This document shows, in pieces, positions 40,836 through 49,511 of a stretch of 64,000 nt of DNA. Below the pieces are notes generated by a model. It had not been told where the DNA came from, made no database searches, and saw only the letters and a list, made by a program, of their open reading frames with translations. Numbering within the stretch: the stretch's first letter is position 1; the number at the start of each line of letters is the position of its first letter. The DNA comes from DATJKD01 sp963834855 (lineage in GTDB: Bacteria; Pseudomonadota; Gammaproteobacteria; Steroidobacterales; Steroidobacteraceae): contig CAWIDH010000017.1 of NCBI GenBank assembly GCA_963834855.1, positions 124,001-188,000 of the forward strand. The letters are read 5' to 3'. Made by a program: the position numbers and the translations under genes.

Positions 40836-42838
40836 TCGAAGCGAAGCGAGGCGCGAATTCTAGCGATATCCGTGCCGTCCAGCGTGATCGGATGGCGCGC
40901 CGGTCGCTCGCGCGCGGCATCGACCGACGGCGGGCGAACGGTGCCAAGCCATGACGAGACGTCGCGCGGCTTGCGGGCATCCAGCCAGCTGAAGACGATG
41001 CTGTGCCAGGCGACGCGTTGAACATATGCGCGGGTTTCGTTGTACGGGATGTTCTCGACCCAGATATCGTTTTCCATCGCGGTCCCGGGAAGCCAGCGCA
41101 GGACGGCGCCCGGACCGGCGTTGTACGCGGCAGTGGCGAGCAGTGTCTGCCCGTCGAATCGATCGAGGAGGCTTCGCAGCTCGCCGGCGCCGATCGGCAC
41201 GTTGAACGACGGCACGAGGAGCTCCGCCCGGCCCGGCACCTTGAGTCCCCAGCGCCGCGCCGCGCGCCGCGCAGTCGAGGGAAGCAGCTGCATCAGCCCC
41301 AGGGCGCCGGCGCTGGACCCTGCGTCCGCGCGATACAGGCTTTCCTGCCGCATCACGGCGTAGACCAGTTCCGGGGGCAGCCGGGTGAGGTGCACCGCAG
41401 CGCGCACCTCGTCGTCGTACGGCTGCGGGTAGAGCAGGGGATAGTCGTTGAAGAGCGACTGCTGCGCTGCCGCTGCGATCGCCTGGTGGTGCCATCCCCA
41501 GCGGTTTGCCAGCCCGACCGCCTGGATCCGATCGGATGGCGCGAGTGCGTCGTAGGCTTCGCGCCATTCCGTCCCTGCCTCGGCGGCGAGACCGCAGAGG
41601 AGCAGTTCGCGGGTGCGCAGGAACGCTGGCTCGGCCGCCAGCCGATCGATCTCGTCGGAATCAAGCGGCAGGGGCTGCAGCGTCGGCGTAATGGGCTTGC
41701 CCAGCCGGGCCGCGGCCAGTGCTGCGTACCAGTTGTCCGTCGGCACGACGGCCGCGTAACCCTCTTGCGCCGCGGCCACATCACCGGTCGCCTCGCGGGC
41801 GCGCGCCAGCCAGTACCGCCAGCGATTCTGCCCGCGCAAGGCCTCGGGCATCGCGTCGATCGCCCGCGTGACGCGCGGCCAATCGGCCGTCCAGAGCGCC
41901 GAGCGAACATGCCACTCGTGCGCGATTTCGTCGAAGTCGTCGGCGTGAACCCGCGCGAAGTAGTCGAGGGCGCCGGGGGTGCGGCTCCATGCGAGCGCGA
42001 GGGCGGTCGCGAGCGCGAACGGGCTCGCGTCGCGTTCGCTCAAGTCACGCGCACTGACGAGCTCCGAATATCTCGACGCCGCAAGCTCCGGCTCGCGGCG
42101 GGCGAGCAGCGTCCATCCGGCCAGGAGCGCCTCCGTGTCGACGCGCCTCCCGGGATTGTCGATCAGGTCGTCGATCGATTTCTCCGGTCGCTCGATCAGC
42201 GAGGCCCACTGCAGCAGCGGCGCCGCCGTCGAGGCCGGCAGCGACTTTGCAAGATAGCGCGCGAGCTGCGCTTCGCCGTCGGCGAGCGCCAGCCGCGCGC
42301 GCTGTTCGACGAGGTCGGCGGTCAGTGCCTTGCGCGAGCGCAGCCAGTCGAATGCGGGGTCGCAGGCATCCGGCACGCTGCTCGGCGTGAGCCAGACTTC
42401 GGCGATGTCGCGTTCGAGATCCGCGCTGCGATCGAGTGCGGCCCGCGCCGCGAGCGCATGGCAGCGCAGCGTGACTGACCCGTCGGGTTCGTCGAGGTAG
42501 TAGGCGAGATACGTTTCCCAGCGCCTGCGACGCGCCAGGTCCTCGAGCCACGCACCGCGCAGGCTTCGCGTGTGGGGAGCATTGCCGTGCTCGTCGAGGA
42601 ATGCGCCGATGGCGGCGTCGGCGTCGAGGTCCCGCTCCAGGCGCTCGGCCTGGAGATACGGATAGAGCGGATACCCGCGGAGCGCCTCGCTGTCCGAAGC
42701 GCTCGAGGCGGAGGCACCGGCCTGCGCCGCGGCGTATGCGGTCCGGAATTGTGCGCGCTCGGCGGCGTAATCGTCCGCGCGCGCATTCGAATGGGCCGTG
42801 ATCGCGGCGAGCAGCACTGTCCAGGTGCACCGGGGCAT
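40832..42838 (-). CDS. slt: Soluble lytic murein transglycosylase
   Basis: I chose ATG 42838 because the product then starts with a normal signal peptide (PRCTWTVLLAAITAHSNARA). The 668-residue periplasmic enzyme has a long helical superhelix domain (residues about 25-460) and a C-terminal lysozyme-like SLT domain, with the catalytic glutamate in VMRQESLY and the conserved GALGLMQLLPSTA and AYNAGPGAVLRWL. It cleaves the MurNAc-GlcNAc bond of peptidoglycan to anhydromuropeptides. It leads a three-gene leftward group with peptidase and amidohydrolase genes. Its 5' region, shared with the divergent CHASE2 gene, is 171 bases long. Confidence 0.93.
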   Translation of the reverse strand: MPRCTWTVLLAAITAHSNARADDYAAERAQFRTAYAAAQAGASASSASDSEALRGYPLYPYLQAERLERDLDADAAIGAFLDEHGNAPHTRSLRGAWLEDLARRRRWETYLAYYLDEPDGSVTLRCHALAARAALDRSADLERDIAEVWLTPSSVPDACDPAFDWLRSRKALTADLVEQRARLALADGEAQLARYLAKSLPASTAAPLLQWASLIERPEKSIDDLIDNPGRRVDTEALLAGWTLLARREPELAASRYSELVSARDLSERDASPFALATALALAWSRTPGALDYFARVHADDFDEIAHEWHVRSALWTADWPRVTRAIDAMPEALRGQNRWRYWLARAREATGDVAAAQEGYAAVVPTDNWYAALAAARLGKPITPTLQPLPLDSDEIDRLAAEPAFLRTRELLLCGLAAEAGTEWREAYDALAPSDRIQAVGLANRWGWHHQAIAAAAQQSLFNDYPLLYPQPYDDEVRAAVHLTRLPPELVYAVMRQESLYRADAGSSAGALGLMQLLPSTARRAARRWGLKVPGRAELLVPSFNVPIGAGELRSLLDRFDGQTLLATAAYNAGPGAVLRWLPGTAMENDIWVENIPYNETRAYVQRVAWHSIVFSWLDARKPRDVSSWLGTVRPPSVDAARERPARHPITLDGTDIARIRASLRFE

Positions 42839-43009
42839 CGCCCCGAGTGTACCTGCTCGGGGTGTCACGCCGCGGATGCGGGGAGGCGTCTACGGCGCAG
42901 GCCGAGACCGAGCGCGGCGAGGATCGCGGGCCGCGGAGCTGTTGCGCTTCCGAAATCGCGAACGATTCGGCAAGCTACCGCAGCCGAAGGGTCAGGGGGT
43001 GGACCGAAC

Positions 43010-44422
43010 GTGCCGGACGAGATCCGCGAATCCGTCAATCGGCGTGCAGGCATCGCGCAGGCGTGGCATCGTCTTGCTGCAAGGGTCGCGCGGTGGTTCG
43101 ACCCGCAAAACCAGGAGATCCGCGACCGCACGCTCGCTGGCCTGCTTGCACTCCTGTTCGGTGCACAGGGATTCATCTGGGACGTACCGGGGCTGGGCTT
43201 TCTCGTTCAACCACCGTTCGATCTCGATTGGGCCCTGCGCACGGTCTCCCTCGGCTGGTATACGCCAAGCGACACAATCCCGGTGACGATCGTCGACATC
43301 GACGACGACACCAACCGCAGCTGGAACTCGCCTGCCGTCACGCCGCGGGGAGAGCTTGCACGACTGCTCGCGGTCGTGACCGAGGCGGCGCCGTCGGCGG
43401 TTGTCATGGACATTGACCTGTCCGGCACCGGGATCGACGTCGATCTCGAAGGTCAGCAGCAGCTCGCGAACTTTCTCGTTCAATATCGCGGCTCGGCGCC
43501 GCTCATTTTTCCCAAGCGCATCGAACCGGCCGCGGATGGCTCGCGGCTCCTGTCCTCGAGCCCGTTCGATGCTGCGTTCGAGTGCAATCCGCGATTGTCG
43601 TGGGGTCATGCGAGCTTCGGCACGGACGGCGACGGCGCCGTCCGCCGCTGGGCAGAGTGGATCGGCGTCTGCGCGGAAGACGGAGCGCGATGGCTGCCTG
43701 CAGTGGCGGTCCGCGTGACCGATGCCCTGGCGGGCATACAGCGAGGCCAGGTTCATGCAACGGAACCCGCAGAGGAAGCCGATTGCATCGACGACGAGAT
43801 CGCCGGCGAGCGCAGGTTGTTGATCGGCCCGAGGCTCACCGGAGCCGCGTCGGCGGGTTACATGCACGATGCGCGCACGGTATCGGCCGCGGTGCTCCTT
43901 GACCCTGAATTCGTCCGCGACGACGCTGCACTCTTCGCTGGCCGGGTCGTCTTGATTGGCGCCACGCACGCCGGGTCAAGCGACTTCTGGCGAACCCCGG
44001 CCGGGGTGCTGTCGGGCGTCGAGTTGCTCGCCAACGCGGTCCGCTACGCGCCGTTCGGCACCGGGACGGGCCTCGGTGCCGAGGTCGCCTCTCGCGTGCT
44101 GTGCCTGCTGCTGTTCGCCGGCTACGTCGTTCCGAGCTGGTGCCTGCGCGGGCTCGTGGCGTTCTTCCTGGGAGTTGTTCTGACCCTCCTTATCGTGGCG
44201 ATTGCGGTGGGAGGCTGGAAGTTCCTGCGGGTCTTCGAGGCACTCGAGTCGGCCATCCTGCTTACCATGGTCTACTTCGGGCTGAAAGCCGTGCTCGATC
44301 TGATCGCGGACTTCAAGCAGCGAAGGAAGGACTTCCCGCCCGGGTCGAAAGGCTTCTGTCGAACACTTGGCGCGGTGTGCATAGCGGACGATTCATCGTG
44401 CCGGCGCCGGGCGGGGGAATAG
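43010..44422 (+). CDS. CHASE2 domain sensor protein without output domain
   Basis: GTG 43010 is preceded by GGGGGTGG. The 470-residue protein has a transmembrane segment at about residues 42-58, an extracytoplasmic CHASE2 domain (about 65-345) with PVTIVDIDDDTNRSWNSP, AVVMDIDLSG and GRVVLIGATHAGSSDFWRTP, then two or three membrane segments (about 365-440), and a short basic tail. CHASE2 proteins usually carry a cyclase, kinase or diguanylate cyclase domain; none is present here. The FecR-like gene 62 bases downstream and the convergent CHAT protease gene make a linked set. I infer that the signal is passed to those proteins rather than to an attached enzyme. Confidence 0.88.
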   Translation: MPDEIRESVNRRAGIAQAWHRLAARVARWFDPQNQEIRDRTLAGLLALLFGAQGFIWDVPGLGFLVQPPFDLDWALRTVSLGWYTPSDTIPVTIVDIDDDTNRSWNSPAVTPRGELARLLAVVTEAAPSAVVMDIDLSGTGIDVDLEGQQQLANFLVQYRGSAPLIFPKRIEPAADGSRLLSSSPFDAAFECNPRLSWGHASFGTDGDGAVRRWAEWIGVCAEDGARWLPAVAVRVTDALAGIQRGQVHATEPAEEADCIDDEIAGERRLLIGPRLTGAASAGYMHDARTVSAAVLLDPEFVRDDAALFAGRVVLIGATHAGSSDFWRTPAGVLSGVELLANAVRYAPFGTGTGLGAEVASRVLCLLLFAGYVVPSWCLRGLVAFFLGVVLTLLIVAIAVGGWKFLRVFEALESAILLTMVYFGLKAVLDLIADFKQRRKDFPPGSKGFCRTLGAVCIADDSSCRRRAGE

Positions 44423-44484
44423 AATCCGCGCGGACGATGCGGCGATGGGCACGCCGCGTCAGCGCGGCTCACGGAGGGACGATC

Positions 44485-45388
44485 ATGAACCCGGCGCGCT
44501 TCGGTGGATCCCCCACGCGGCTCGTCGCGATGGTAACGGCGTTGTTCTGCACTTCGCCGAGCCTCGCCGTTGCCGCCGATGTGCAATCCGGCGTCGGCGT
44601 CGTCGCGGAATATCGACCGGCCGCGGGCCGCTTCACGCTGGCACGCCAGCCCGACGGGTCCGCCGTGCCCGTGCGCATCGGCACGGTCGTGATGTCCGGT
44701 GATCGACTCACCCTGCGGGCGGGCGAATCGGTGGCCCTGCACCTCGCGAACGGCGAGACGACCCAGTTCAAGGGGCCCGGTAACTTCACGATCCCGAATG
44801 CCCGTCCGCTCGGCAAGGTCGCGACGATACTCGGCTCCATTTCCGGACATCTTCGACGACGAGTACCGGCTCGAAGGCACGGCGGCCTCGCGCGGCGGCG
44901 AGAAGTGCGCCGCCGAGGGAGAGCCGATCAAGCCCATCGAGGTGCCGATCCTCGCGCCCGGGGCGCGCATCGTCGCTGGCGAGCGCGACCTGCCGCTCGC
45001 CTGGCGCGGCGGCTGCGCGCCCTTCGTCGTTACCGTCCTGGCCGCCGGCCAGTCGCTGGTGCATCGCGAATCGATCGAGGGCCGCCAGGTGCGGCTCGAC
45101 GACGTGCCCCTCGCACTCGGGCGCTACACGATCGTGATCGCCGATTCGGGTGGGCGACGGTCCGAATCGATGCTCGAGGCGACTGGCGAAGGCCCGGTCG
45201 TGCCGGCAGAGCTCGCAGCCGACACGTCGTCGCTCGGCGTCATCGCCCAGGCCGTGTGGCTCGCGGAGCAGGACGGCGGGCGCTGGAAGCTCGAGTGCTT
45301 CGAGCGGCTGCGGCCGCTGATACGCGCGGGCGATCCGCTCGCCGGTACGATCGGTGACGGCGTGCTGTGGGGGACGACCGCGCGCTAG
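44485..45388 (+). CDS. Exported FecR-like domain protein (frameshifted)
   Basis: ATG 44485 follows GGAGGGAC. The first frame encodes a signal peptide (LVAMVTALFCTSPSLAVAA) and a FecR-like domain (VGTVVMSGDRLTLRAGESVA, HLANGETTQFKGPGNF). A shift at about 44840-44855 moves to the frame reading FPDIFDDEYRLEG and on through RRSESMLEATG to the stop at 45388. Joined, this is about 300 residues. The C-terminal half contains a beta-rich segment and no enzyme motif. FecR-like domains act as periplasmic sensors or adaptors. Its stop overlaps the CHAT gene stop on the other strand by 4 bases. The break should be checked before calling the gene inactive. Confidence 0.75.
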
Positions 45389-48210
45389 CGGCCGTCGCCC
45401 ACGATCACGAAGGGCCCCCAGTACGACGGGTGTGCCTCGATCGCGCTCGCGGCCCCGTCCTTGCGTGCTGCCAGCATCGCCTGCTGCAGACTCGTCGATA
45501 GCGGAAGACTTCCCTTGCTCGAGCGCTCGACGGTGCCGACGGAGAGCTGCACCGCCGCGCCCGACATCACGGGCCAGTGGCTCACCATCAGCGAACGCGC
45601 GCCGGCCGCGAAAAACGCCTGCGTGAGACCGGTGAAGGTCTCCGCGCGCGGCCGGCCGTCGGCACTCGCTGTGTTGCAGGCCGAGAGGATCACGAGACCG
45701 GCATCGAGCGTGAGGCCCGCGATCTCGCGGCTGGTGAGGATGCCGTCGAATCGGTCCCGGCTCTCGAGATCGAGCGCGAGCATCAGTGCGGGCTCGGGCA
45801 CGTCGCGCAGTTCACCGGGCAGGAAGCCGTGAGTGGCGAGCGCGATCATCCGGTAACCGCGCAGCTTGTCGCCATCGAACTGCCGCTCGCTCGCCTCCGG
45901 GCCCAGCCACAGCGTCGAGTTGGCTTCGCCGACGACGCCGGCCAGGCCTTTCATTTCATCGACGGACTCGGCGAGCTTCGGCAGTCGCGCCAGCGCAGTC
46001 AGCTCGAGCCCCGAGTCACCTGCCCCGGCCAGTTCGTACGAGCGGGAGCGCGGTGTGCCTGCGACCTCGTCGGACGACAGCATCGGTGCGCCGACGCCCA
46101 GGAAGCGGGGTTCGGCACTCTGTCCGGCGGGCCGGTCGCGGTGCCAGGCAAACAGGGAAAGGTCCGCAAGCGCCGAGAATGCGTGGCGGTCGACGAGGAA
46201 CTTCGTCGCATTGAACTCCGCAGGCGTGCGCAATTGCGCCTTCGACGGTGGCGCGGTCACCAGCACCGCGGGCGGTACGGCGCCGAGAGGGCCATGGCCA
46301 TACCAGATCACGTTGGTCACGCCCTTGAGGGCGCCCGCCGACGGCTCGAAGATCAGGCGATAGAGTTCGTGCGCGACCGCAGCGTCGAAGGCGGGCAGGT
46401 TGGCGTTGCCGGGGACGAGACCCGCGCGCAGCCGCTGCACCTTGTCCGTGATCGCCCGCTCGGTGATCTCGTGACGCGTCAGCGTGACGCCCGAGGTCGT
46501 GATCGCCCAGACATAGAGATCGAGCGGCGTCACGAGCGTGGCGACGATGGCCTCGTGCCCCTGCAGGCGACGCTGGAACTCGCGCACGGGCAGCGGCCTG
46601 GGCGTCGCGAGCTCGGTCACGCGTGGCGCCTTCTGCCGGACGAAGGCGACGTACTTGTCGTATTGTTTCGCGGTCTCCTCGTGGTAGACGTCGAGCGGAA
46701 AGAACACCTTCCAGAGGGCCTCGCCATCGGGTGGTGCGGATCCCGGAGCGATCCTGATCGAGTCGAGGCGGCCCCGCAGGAAGTCCCCGCTCTGCGTCGT
46801 CATCATGAAGAAGCGCTCGACATCGCCGCGCGCGGCCGGGTCGATGCCGGCACGTGCAACCTCCGCCGACAGCGTCGCCAGGGTCAGCCGGCCAAACGAG
46901 CGCAGCTGCGCCAGCTTGAACGTGGAATCTGCGATCTCCGCCTGCGAGCGCGGCATCGCCGGGTACAGCTCGGTCTGCGCGTGGAGGTTGTTGTCGATCT
47001 TGTACTGGAAGAACGCCTGTTCCCGTGCGTCGCCCACGAACTGCGTCTGCGCCTGCCGCAGCAGCGTGTCGTACAGGCCCGCGTACGTCGCGAGGGTCTT
47101 CGCGCCGAACGCAGGGTCGCTCCGCGCCAGTGTGCCGAGATCCTGGCTGCGCGTCGTGGCCAGCTCGTCCAGTGCGTGTCGATAGAACGGCATCGGGTAG
47201 CGCTCGAGCCCGCGCATGCGGCCGAGCATCGCGAAGGCCTGGCCTGCGAGCCGGCTCATGTCGTCGAACTGTTCCTTTGTCTCCGCTGCCATCGACAGGC
47301 GAAGCAGCGACTCGAAGGCGGCCTGCTGGTCGTTGAAGCCGGCGGGAGGCTGATCGGGCCTGAGCAGCGCCTGCAGGTTCGCCGCATCCGCCGCGCCGTG
47401 CAACGCGAGCGCCGAGTCGTACAGCACGGGCATGGCGCGCCATGCGGCATCCTGCGACGGTGGCTTGCCGGTGACCATCATCGACTGCAATGCGACCTGC
47501 TGGCCCCTGGCCGCATCGCCCGTGGTGAGCATGCCGCGACCCGTCGCCGCGAGCAACCGGCTCGAGCGTTCGGCCTGGTTGGCGCGCATGGTCGAGCCAG
47601 AGAGCGTCGCGGCGCGCGTCGCAAGAACGCGGATCGAGTTGCGCGCGCGCGGTTCGATCGAGACGGCCCGCAAGGCGAGCAGCAGCGGCCAGTCCTCGAC
47701 GGGGCTGGCCGGCGGGTCGTTCGCGTATGACTTCGCCAGGTTGTCCGCAAGCAGGTCGACCGTCGCGAACCGCTCGAGCTCCAGGTGCGCGTCGATCAGC
47801 TGTGCCCGCGCGCAGCGAGCAATTTGGCGAAATGCCGCGTCGCCCGAGTCGGCGGTGTAACGGTCGGCCAGTGCCCCGACGTTGAGATAAACGTCGCTGC
47901 GCAGGGACTGGTCGTTGACCTGGTCCGCCCACCAGCCGATCGCGGCCAACGCCGTCAGGTGGCGGAACCGCGCATGACGTAGATCGCGCGGCGGGCCACG
48001 GAACCAGGCCGTCACCGACTTCGCGTCGAGCGGCACCGGCAGATACGGGGCGGCCAGGGACTGTCGCTCCCCGTCGTCGGCCAGGCCGGTGCAGGTGAGG
48101 TCGGCCTGCGCCTGCTCGATCCACATACTGGACGAGGCAGGCACGCTCCAGGCTAGCAGCGCAATCGCCGCCGGCAGCGGCGCCGCGTTTCGCCTGTCCC
48201 GGTACCTCAT
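45385..48210 (-). CDS. Exported CHAT-domain caspase-like protease
   Basis: The 941-residue protein begins, from ATG 48210, with a signal-peptide-like segment (RRNAAPLPAAIALLAWSVPASS). The first 550 residues are helical and repeat-like. The C-terminal 330 residues form a CHAT domain, with the catalytic histidine in MIALATHGFLPGE and cysteine in LVILSACNTASADG. CHAT proteases are caspase relatives, used for example in bacterial defence with gasdermin or TPR partners. Here the protein is probably periplasmic, which differs from cytosolic defence forms. It is co-directional with and adjacent to a ridA-like gene and faces the FecR-like and CHASE2 genes. A TTG at 48225 overlapping the ridA stop is an alternative start. 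Confidence 0.87.
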   Translation of the reverse strand: MRYRDRRNAAPLPAAIALLAWSVPASSSMWIEQAQADLTCTGLADDGERQSLAAPYLPVPLDAKSVTAWFRGPPRDLRHARFRHLTALAAIGWWADQVNDQSLRSDVYLNVGALADRYTADSGDAAFRQIARCARAQLIDAHLELERFATVDLLADNLAKSYANDPPASPVEDWPLLLALRAVSIEPRARNSIRVLATRAATLSGSTMRANQAERSSRLLAATGRGMLTTGDAARGQQVALQSMMVTGKPPSQDAAWRAMPVLYDSALALHGAADAANLQALLRPDQPPAGFNDQQAAFESLLRLSMAAETKEQFDDMSRLAGQAFAMLGRMRGLERYPMPFYRHALDELATTRSQDLGTLARSDPAFGAKTLATYAGLYDTLLRQAQTQFVGDAREQAFFQYKIDNNLHAQTELYPAMPRSQAEIADSTFKLAQLRSFGRLTLATLSAEVARAGIDPAARGDVERFFMMTTQSGDFLRGRLDSIRIAPGSAPPDGEALWKVFFPLDVYHEETAKQYDKYVAFVRQKAPRVTELATPRPLPVREFQRRLQGHEAIVATLVTPLDLYVWAITTSGVTLTRHEITERAITDKVQRLRAGLVPGNANLPAFDAAVAHELYRLIFEPSAGALKGVTNVIWYGHGPLGAVPPAVLVTAPPSKAQLRTPAEFNATKFLVDRHAFSALADLSLFAWHRDRPAGQSAEPRFLGVGAPMLSSDEVAGTPRSRSYELAGAGDSGLELTALARLPKLAESVDEMKGLAGVVGEANSTLWLGPEASERQFDGDKLRGYRMIALATHGFLPGELRDVPEPALMLALDLESRDRFDGILTSREIAGLTLDAGLVILSACNTASADGRPRAETFTGLTQAFFAAGARSLMVSHWPVMSGAAVQLSVGTVERSSKGSLPLSTSLQQAMLAARKDGAASAIEAHPSYWGPFVIVGDGR

Positions 48211-48221
48211 ACCGGCACCGC

Positions 48222-48707
48222 TCAACGCGCCGCGATCACTTCGATTTCGACCAGCGCGCCCCGCAGCGGCAGCCCCGCGACCTGTACCGTCGTACGCGCG
48301 GGCAGGTTCTTCTGTGCGTCGGTTCCGAAATACCGCAGGTACGCCTTCATCAGGCCGTCGAAGTCCATCACGCCATCCTTGCGTGGATCGCCGACCAGAA
48401 ACACGTTCATCTTGACCACGTCCGACATGCTCATGCCCACGGCCTGGAGCTCGCGCTCGAGCTTGCCGAGCACGCTCGCCGCCTGCGTGGCCGTGTCACC
48501 GAAGCGCTCGATGGTGCCGGGGGCCGCCTTTGGGTCGGCCACGTCCGCCACCGTGCCGCTCAGGAACACGAGGGTGCTTCCGCCCGGCAGCTTGACGCTG
48601 CTCGCGATCGGGAAATCAGCCAGTGCACGACGCTGGATGTCGTCGGCGCAAACTGGAATTGCGACGATGGCACCGATCAGGGCGATCAGCAGATGCCGGT
48701 GTCTCAT
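48222..48707 (-). CDS. RidA/YjgF-family protein with signal peptide
   Basis: The 161-residue protein carries an N-terminal signal peptide (LLIALIGAIVAIPVCA), followed by a full Rid domain: LVFLSGTVAD, ASVLGKLERELQAVGMSMSDVVKMNVFL, and the C-terminal ARTTVQVAGLPLRGALVEIEVIA with the family arginine. Cytosolic RidA deaminates reactive enamines, but exported members form a less studied group. Its stop nearly coincides with the possible TTG start of the CHAT gene, so the two are likely one transcript. The start lies 177 bases from the divergent gene at 48885. Confidence 0.88.
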   Translation of the reverse strand: MRHRHLLIALIGAIVAIPVCADDIQRRALADFPIASSVKLPGGSTLVFLSGTVADVADPKAAPGTIERFGDTATQAASVLGKLERELQAVGMSMSDVVKMNVFLVGDPRKDGVMDFDGLMKAYLRYFGTDAQKNLPARTTVQVAGLPLRGALVEIEVIAAR

Positions 48708-48884
48708 AAATCCTCCAACCGCTGTGGGGCTATCGCTTGTTCGATGTTCGTTCGCAGGCCTGAGGCGGAACTGTAAGCCGCATTTCGGACTCGGGAAAGT
48801 CGGATTCCGCGCTCGGCGACCGCGAATACCGGATGGCCGGCGTCGGGCGCATACTCGCCCGGATGTCGTGTGCAGGGGGCGTGC

Positions 48885-49511
48885 ATGACCACCGAAGATG
48901 AACCGGCTGCCGCGCGGCGGGAATTCCTGAAGTCATCCGCCGGCGCGCTGGGGTTCGGCTGGCTCGGGCTCAACTGGCCGGCGATCGTCGCGGCGGCACA
49001 GCACGCCCACGACATGACGACCGCGGCGCTGAAGCGGTTCGAGTTCCTCGCTGAGGAGGAGGCGCGCGACGTCGAGGCCGTGGCCGCGCAGATCGTGCCG
49101 AGCGGCGACACTTTCGGTGCCAAAGAGGCGGGCGTCGTCTATTTCGTCGATCACGTCCATGGCGGGCTCTTCAAGGCGCGCGCCGCGGCGTTTCGCGCCG
49201 AGCTCGAGGAGTTCACGCGGACGTTCGCTGCGTCACACCCCGGCGGCGAACGCTTTGCGGATCTCGATTGGGACGCGCAGACCGCCTGGCTGCGCCGCAT
49301 CGAGGCAACGCCGTTCTTCTCGGCGATGAGGACGTACACCGTCATGGGCCTGCTGTCGTCGCCGGTGTATGGCGGCAACCGCGACAAGCTCGGCTGGAAG
49401 CTGGTGGGCTTCGACGACCGTCATGCCTGGGAGCCGCCGTTCGGTTACTACGACCGCGACTATCCTGGCTTTCAGCCATACGACGCCAAGCCGTCCGGCT
49501 CGCAGACATGA
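48885..49511 (+). CDS. Gluconate 2-dehydrogenase subunit 3-like protein, Tat-exported
   Basis: ATG 48885 follows GGGGGCG. The 208-residue protein has a twin-arginine-type leader (AARREFLKSSAGALGFGWLGL) and the subunit-3 fold: FLAEEEARDVEAVAAQIVPSG, then YFVDHVHGG, and a C-terminal LGWKLVGFDDRHAWEPPFGYYD. In membrane gluconate and related sugar dehydrogenases this small subunit carries the flavoprotein partner across the inner membrane by Tat. Its stop overlaps the start of the GMC gene (ATGA), confirming the pair. The third, cytochrome c subunit is not adjacent. Confidence 0.87.
   Translation: MTTEDEPAAARREFLKSSAGALGFGWLGLNWPAIVAAAQHAHDMTTAALKRFEFLAEEEARDVEAVAAQIVPSGDTFGAKEAGVVYFVDHVHGGLFKARAAAFRAELEEFTRTFAASHPGGERFADLDWDAQTAWLRRIEATPFFSAMRTYTVMGLLSSPVYGGNRDKLGWKLVGFDDRHAWEPPFGYYDRDYPGFQPYDAKPSGSQT

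Noticed and set aside
45577..47730. 717-codon frame on the + strand
   Set aside because: It is antisense to the CHAT protease gene and has no recognisable motif; it is a GC-driven shadow.
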